From NCBI GenBank assembly GCA_035604035.1, contig DATNJF010000055.1, positions 1 through 8,723 of the forward strand: a stretch of 8,723 nt of DNA. Direction: 5' to 3'. The stretch's first letter is position 1. The number at the start of each line of letters is the position of its first letter. Both the position numbers and the translations under genes were made by a program. Shown in pieces: positions 5,737 to 8,723 of the stretch. The notes under the pieces are model-generated. The model saw nothing but the letters and a program-made list of their open reading frames with translations. It was not told the DNA's origin and did not search any database. Origin of the DNA: DATARH01 sp035604035. GTDB taxonomy: Bacteria > Pseudomonadota > Alphaproteobacteria > ATCC43930 > CGMCC-115725.

Positions 5737-6612
5737 TCAGTTGATCAGACCGGTGCCGCGCATCGCGCCGCGCACCTTCTCCTGCGTCGCTGCAGTGGTC
5801 TCCCACAGCGGCAAGCGCACTTCGGCGGTGCAGCGGCCGAGCAGCGAGGCAGCGTACTTGACCGGCGCCGGGCTGGTCTCAACGAACAGAGCCTCGTGCA
5901 GCGGCATCAGCCGCTCATTGATGCGCCGCACCGTGGCGACATCGCCCTTCTGCCACGCGGTATGCATTTCCGACAGCAAGGCCGGGGCGACATTGGCGGT
6001 CACTGAGATGCAGCCGTCGCCGCTCTGCGCCAGGAAGCCAACGGCGGTGCCGTCCTCGCCCGATAGCATCGAGAACTCCTCGCCGACCTCGATGCGTAAT
6101 TTGGTCACCCGCGACAGATCGTTGGTCGAGTCCTTGACGCCGACGATGTTGGGCAATTTCGCCAGCCGCGCCAGCGTCGCGTTCGACATGTCGACCGAGG
6201 TGCGGCCGGGAATGTTGTAGATGACGATCGGCAGATCGACCGCATCGTGCACAGCTTTGAAGTGCTGGTAGAGCCCTTCCTGGGTCGGCTTGTTGTAGTA
6301 GGGGCAGACGATCAGCGCGGCGTCGGCGCCGGCTTCTTTGGCGTGCCGGGTCAATTCGATCGTGTGGTCGGTCGAATTGGTGCCGGTGCCGGCGATGACT
6401 GGGGCGCGGCCCTGGGCCACCTCGACGCATAGCGCGATGACCCGCTGATGCTCGTCGTCGTGCAGGGCCGGCGATTCGCCTGTCGTGCCGCACGGGATCA
6501 GCCCGTGCGTGCCTTGTCCGAGCTGCCAGGCGACGTGTTCCTGAAAGGCGGTTTCGTCGACCTTGCCGTCGCGGAACGGGGTGATCAGCGCGACCAGCGA
6601 TCCCTTGAACAT
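5737..6612 (-). CDS. dapA: 4-hydroxy-tetrahydrodipicolinate synthase
   Basis: A 291-residue cytosolic TIM-barrel enzyme, full length for the family. It condenses pyruvate with aspartate semialdehyde, the first committed step toward diaminopimelate and lysine. Seen: MFKGSLVALITPF start (1-13), the CGTTGESPAL loop (41-50) with Thr43 and Thr44, VIAGTGTNST (72-81), YYNKP with Tyr106, IYNIPGRTSVDM (131-142) with Tyr132 and Arg137, and the Schiff-base lysine Lys160 in VGVKDSTND. All residues of the E. coli catalytic triad and substrate-binding set have counterparts. GGGAGGG lies just before the ATG at 6610-6612. It is first in a likely two-gene unit with smpB and divergent from the lytic transglycosylase gene, with a candidate promoter at 6648-6676. 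Confidence 0.98.
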   Translation of the reverse strand: MFKGSLVALITPFRDGKVDETAFQEHVAWQLGQGTHGLIPCGTTGESPALHDDEHQRVIALCVEVAQGRAPVIAGTGTNSTDHTIELTRHAKEAGADAALIVCPYYNKPTQEGLYQHFKAVHDAVDLPIVIYNIPGRTSVDMSNATLARLAKLPNIVGVKDSTNDLSRVTKLRIEVGEEFSMLSGEDGTAVGFLAQSGDGCISVTANVAPALLSEMHTAWQKGDVATVRRINERLMPLHEALFVETSPAPVKYAASLLGRCTAEVRLPLWETTAATQEKVRGAMRGTGLIN

Positions 6613-6647
6613 GGTGCCCTCCCGGTCAATACCGCGACTCGCGGCTC

Positions 6648-6676
6648 ACGATAGTCTTCAGCGACCCTCTCATCAA
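6648..6676 (-). promoter_or_regulatory. Candidate sigma-70 promoter of dapA-smpB
   Basis: On the minus strand, TTGATG (6671-6676, 4/6) precedes a 17-bp spacer and TATCGT (6648-6653, 4/6). The implied transcription start is near 6641, about 29 nt before the dapA ATG. The match is moderate and rests on consensus and spacing only. Confidence 0.4.
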
Positions 6677-6687
6677 CAACACCGTGC

Positions 6688-6713
6688 GGCGAAGGATAAA
6701 TCCCCTCTTCGCC
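6688..6713. repeat. 7-bp inverted repeat in the dapA/slt divergent region
   Basis: GGCGAAG (6688-6694) and CTTCGCC (6707-6713) are perfect inverted copies separated by 12 bp. They lie between the two divergent genes, just upstream of the candidate dapA -35 box. The geometry (19-bp centre-to-centre) suits a dimeric regulator's operator on one DNA face, or a small hairpin. No regulator can be named. Confidence 0.45.
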
Positions 6714-6765
6714 TTGCGAGGTGGAGAAAAATCCGTAAACAGTAACGCCCCATCCTCGATAGGAC

Positions 6766-6782
6766 AGGAGCGGCGGGCGTTG
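6766..6782 (+). promoter_or_regulatory. Ribosome-binding site and TTG start of the lytic transglycosylase
   Basis: AGGAG at 6766-6770 lies 9 nt before TTG at 6780-6782. No in-frame ATG or GTG occurs near the start of the signal peptide, and this TTG directly opens a complete signal sequence, so it is the best-supported start. Confidence 0.7.
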
Positions 6783-8723
6783 GCTCCGATATTTCGTCTG
6801 TTGTTGCTGGTCGCCGCCGCGCTTGCTGCTCTGCCGGCGGCCCGTGCCCAAGATTTATCCGACGCCGATAAGACAGCTGCTGTTACCGCAATCACCGCTG
6901 CGAAGAGCGGCAACTGGCCCCAAGCCTATGCTGCGGCGGCTGGCAGCACCAACCCGCTGCCCGCCAAGATTGTCCGTTGGCTCGACTTCACGCGCTCCAG
7001 CGCCACCGGCCGTTTTTCCGATATCTCCTTCTTCATCGAGCAAAACCCGGACTGGCCGGGACAGAAGATCCTGCGCCGCCAGGCCGAGTTAGCGCTGGCG
7101 ACCGAGGGCGACGATGTTGCCTCAGCCTGGTTCACGAAATTTCCGCCGGTCAGCCCGCTGGGTAAAGCGCGCATGGCGGCGATCACCATGTCACACGGCC
7201 AGACCGATGCCGGGCTCGCCGCCCTGCGGCAGGCGTGGATCGACGGCGATTTCACCCCGGGCGATGAACGCGATTTCTGGACTCGGTACAGCGCCAACAT
7301 CCGGATTGAGGACAATACCCAACGGCTCGATCGCCTGCTCTGGGACCGCGCAGGTGACGCGGCGCAGCGGATGTTGCCCGCGGTGCCGCCGGACTATCGC
7401 GCCGAGGCGGAAGCGCGGCTCGCGCTGGTCAGCCGCGCCGGCAACGCCAATACCCTGCTCGCGCGTGTACCCGACGCGCGGAAGTCGGACCCGGGTCTGA
7501 TCTTCGACATCATGCATTGGGAGCGCCACAATGACCAGAACGATGCGGCGGCACAGCTGCTCCTCGCTCATCCGGACAATCCCGTGCGTCCGGCGGCCTG
7601 GGCCGGCGAGCGCCAGATCGTTGCGCGCCGCCTGCTCGCCGCTGGCAATGCCGATCTTGCCTACAAGGTCGTGCAGCAAAATTCGCTAAACGATGGCAAC
7701 GCGTACGCCGAGGCCGAATTCCTCTCCGGCTACATCGCCCTGCGGTTCCTAAAGAACCCGACGCTGGCCTTCGATCATTTCTCCAAGGTGCTGGCGCGGG
7801 TGACGACGCCGGCGGGCAAGGCGCGTGCCGCCTATTGGAGCGGCCGCGCCGCCGCCGCCCAGGGCAAGTCCGATCTTGCGGCCAAGTGGTACGCCGTCGG
7901 CGCTGAGCACATGATCACCTTCTATGGCCAGCTCGCCGCGCATCAGTTGGGGAACGACGCGCCGCCACCGCCGCAGCCGGAGCCTCGTCCCACTGCCACC
8001 GAGCTCGTCGAGTTCGACACCCGCGAACTGGTCAAGGCGGCCGGGTTGTTCGCCGCCGCCGACGACCGCGACCACGTCAAGGTGTTCCTGCTGCAGCAGG
8101 CCGATCTCGCCAAAAAGCCGACCGATTTCGCGATGATCGCTTCATTTGCCGAGCAGCACGGGCGGGTCGATGTCGCCATTACTGTCGCCCGTCGCGCGAT
8201 CGACGCCGGAATGCCGCTGATGATCCACGGCTATCCGGTGACGACGCTGCCGGACGGCACCGGGCCGGAACACGCGCTGCTGTTCGCGATCGTGCGCACC
8301 GAAAGCGCCTTCGACCAGGAAGCCGTCAGTGGCGCCGGGGCGCGCGGCCTGATGCAGCTGATGCCGGGAACCGCGTCGCTGATCGCGAAGCAGAACCAAC
8401 TCCCCTATTCGATCGATCGCCTGACCAGCGACGGCGTCTACAATTTGACGCTCGGCCGCGCCTATATCGAAAAGCTGATCGAGGATTTCGGCGGCTCGTA
8501 TCCGCTGGCGATCGCCTCCTACAATGCCGGACCCGGGCGCATCCGCCAGTGGCTGCACGATTACGGCGACCCGCGCGGTCGCGAGATCGACATGGTCGAT
8601 TGGATCGAGGCGATCCCGTTCAACGAGACCCGTCTCTACACCCAGCGCGTCCTCGAAAGTCTGCAGATCTATCGCGGCCAAGACACCGCCAACGCCGCGG
8701 CATTTTCGCTCGCCGCGGACCTG
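6780..8723 (+). CDS. Soluble lytic murein transglycosylase, Slt70-like (partial, C-terminus beyond right edge)
   Basis: The frame is open for 648 codons to the window edge, and little of the protein is likely missing. Known: this GH23 enzyme cleaves the MurNAc-GlcNAc bond of peptidoglycan with 1,6-anhydro product formation, in the periplasm. Seen: signal peptide APIFRLLLLVAAALAALPAA with likely cleavage at ARA before QDLSDADK. A long helical repeat (superhelical ring) spans about 25-470. The SLT domain holds the catalytic Glu508 in AIVRTESAFD, followed by GARGLMQLMPGTA (521-533), ASYNAGPGR (579-587) and NETRLYTQRVL. A Pro-rich insertion (residues about 397-407) sits before the catalytic half. 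The start is TTG (6780-6782) with AGGAG 9 nt upstream. Translation through the whole span shows no frameshift. It is divergent from dapA across 167 bp, so both peptidoglycan-related genes share an intergenic control region. Confidence 0.94.
   Translation, partial: MAPIFRLLLLVAAALAALPAARAQDLSDADKTAAVTAITAAKSGNWPQAYAAAAGSTNPLPAKIVRWLDFTRSSATGRFSDISFFIEQNPDWPGQKILRRQAELALATEGDDVASAWFTKFPPVSPLGKARMAAITMSHGQTDAGLAALRQAWIDGDFTPGDERDFWTRYSANIRIEDNTQRLDRLLWDRAGDAAQRMLPAVPPDYRAEAEARLALVSRAGNANTLLARVPDARKSDPGLIFDIMHWERHNDQNDAAAQLLLAHPDNPVRPAAWAGERQIVARRLLAAGNADLAYKVVQQNSLNDGNAYAEAEFLSGYIALRFLKNPTLAFDHFSKVLARVTTPAGKARAAYWSGRAAAAQGKSDLAAKWYAVGAEHMITFYGQLAAHQLGNDAPPPPQPEPRPTATELVEFDTRELVKAAGLFAAADDRDHVKVFLLQQADLAKKPTDFAMIASFAEQHGRVDVAITVARRAIDAGMPLMIHGYPVTTLPDGTGPEHALLFAIVRTESAFDQEAVSGAGARGLMQLMPGTASLIAKQNQLPYSIDRLTSDGVYNLTLGRAYIEKLIEDFGGSYPLAIASYNAGPGRIRQWLHDYGDPRGREIDMVDWIEAIPFNETRLYTQRVLESLQIYRGQDTANAAAFSLAADL

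Noticed and set aside
5482..6006. A 174-codon plus-strand frame spanning smpB and dapA.
   Set aside because: It is antisense to two clearly identified genes and has no recognisable motif.
1..8723. CRISPR arrays, insertion sequences, rRNA or complete tRNA genes, toxin-antitoxin pairs or a new defence cassette.
   Set aside because: No periodic repeats, transposase, structural RNA or unexplained multi-gene cluster could be found; apart from the integrase the genes are ordinary chromosomal ones.

Overview
The window looks like part of an alphaproteobacterial chromosome. It is GC-rich (about 65% by eye), its genes are tightly packed, and nearly every product has a close alphaproteobacterial counterpart. 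A Rhodospirillales-like or related host is my best guess, but the order cannot be fixed from this sequence alone. Eight of the nine genes are recognisable core or broadly conserved genes. The ninth is a mobile-element integrase at the left edge.

Layout, left to right. (1) Positions 1-897, minus strand: the N-terminal 299 residues of a P4-type tyrosine integrase that runs off the left edge. It is followed by a 334-bp gene-free gap holding a perfect 15-bp palindrome between two near-identical 17-bp repeats. (2) Positions 1232-3305, minus strand: a two-gene unit, a Pcm-like methyltransferase then a TolC-family outer-membrane protein, 7 nt apart and behind a good candidate sigma-70 promoter. (3) Positions 3440-3934, minus strand: folK. 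(4) Positions 4024-5264, plus strand: a NYN-domain putative RNase coupled through a 4-bp stop/start overlap to a family 5 uracil-DNA glycosylase. (5) Positions 5245-6612, minus strand: dapA then smpB, with smpB converging on the glycosylase gene and overlapping it by 20 bp. (6) Positions 6780-8723, plus strand: a soluble lytic transglycosylase with a TTG start and a signal peptide, running off the right edge.

The genes serve several routine cell functions: outer-membrane export (TolC), folate synthesis (FolK), uracil repair (UdgB), ribosome rescue (SmpB), lysine and peptidoglycan-precursor synthesis (DapA) and peptidoglycan turnover (Slt). DapA and Slt are divergent and share a 167-bp control region containing a 7-bp inverted repeat. 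They make and break the same polymer, but co-regulation is only a speculation.

I do not see a convincing undescribed multi-gene system in this window. The best leads are the integrase with its repeat/palindrome array, which suggests an island extending beyond position 1, the non-canonical active-site region of the Pcm-like protein beside TolC, and the coupled NYN RNase/uracil glycosylase pair.
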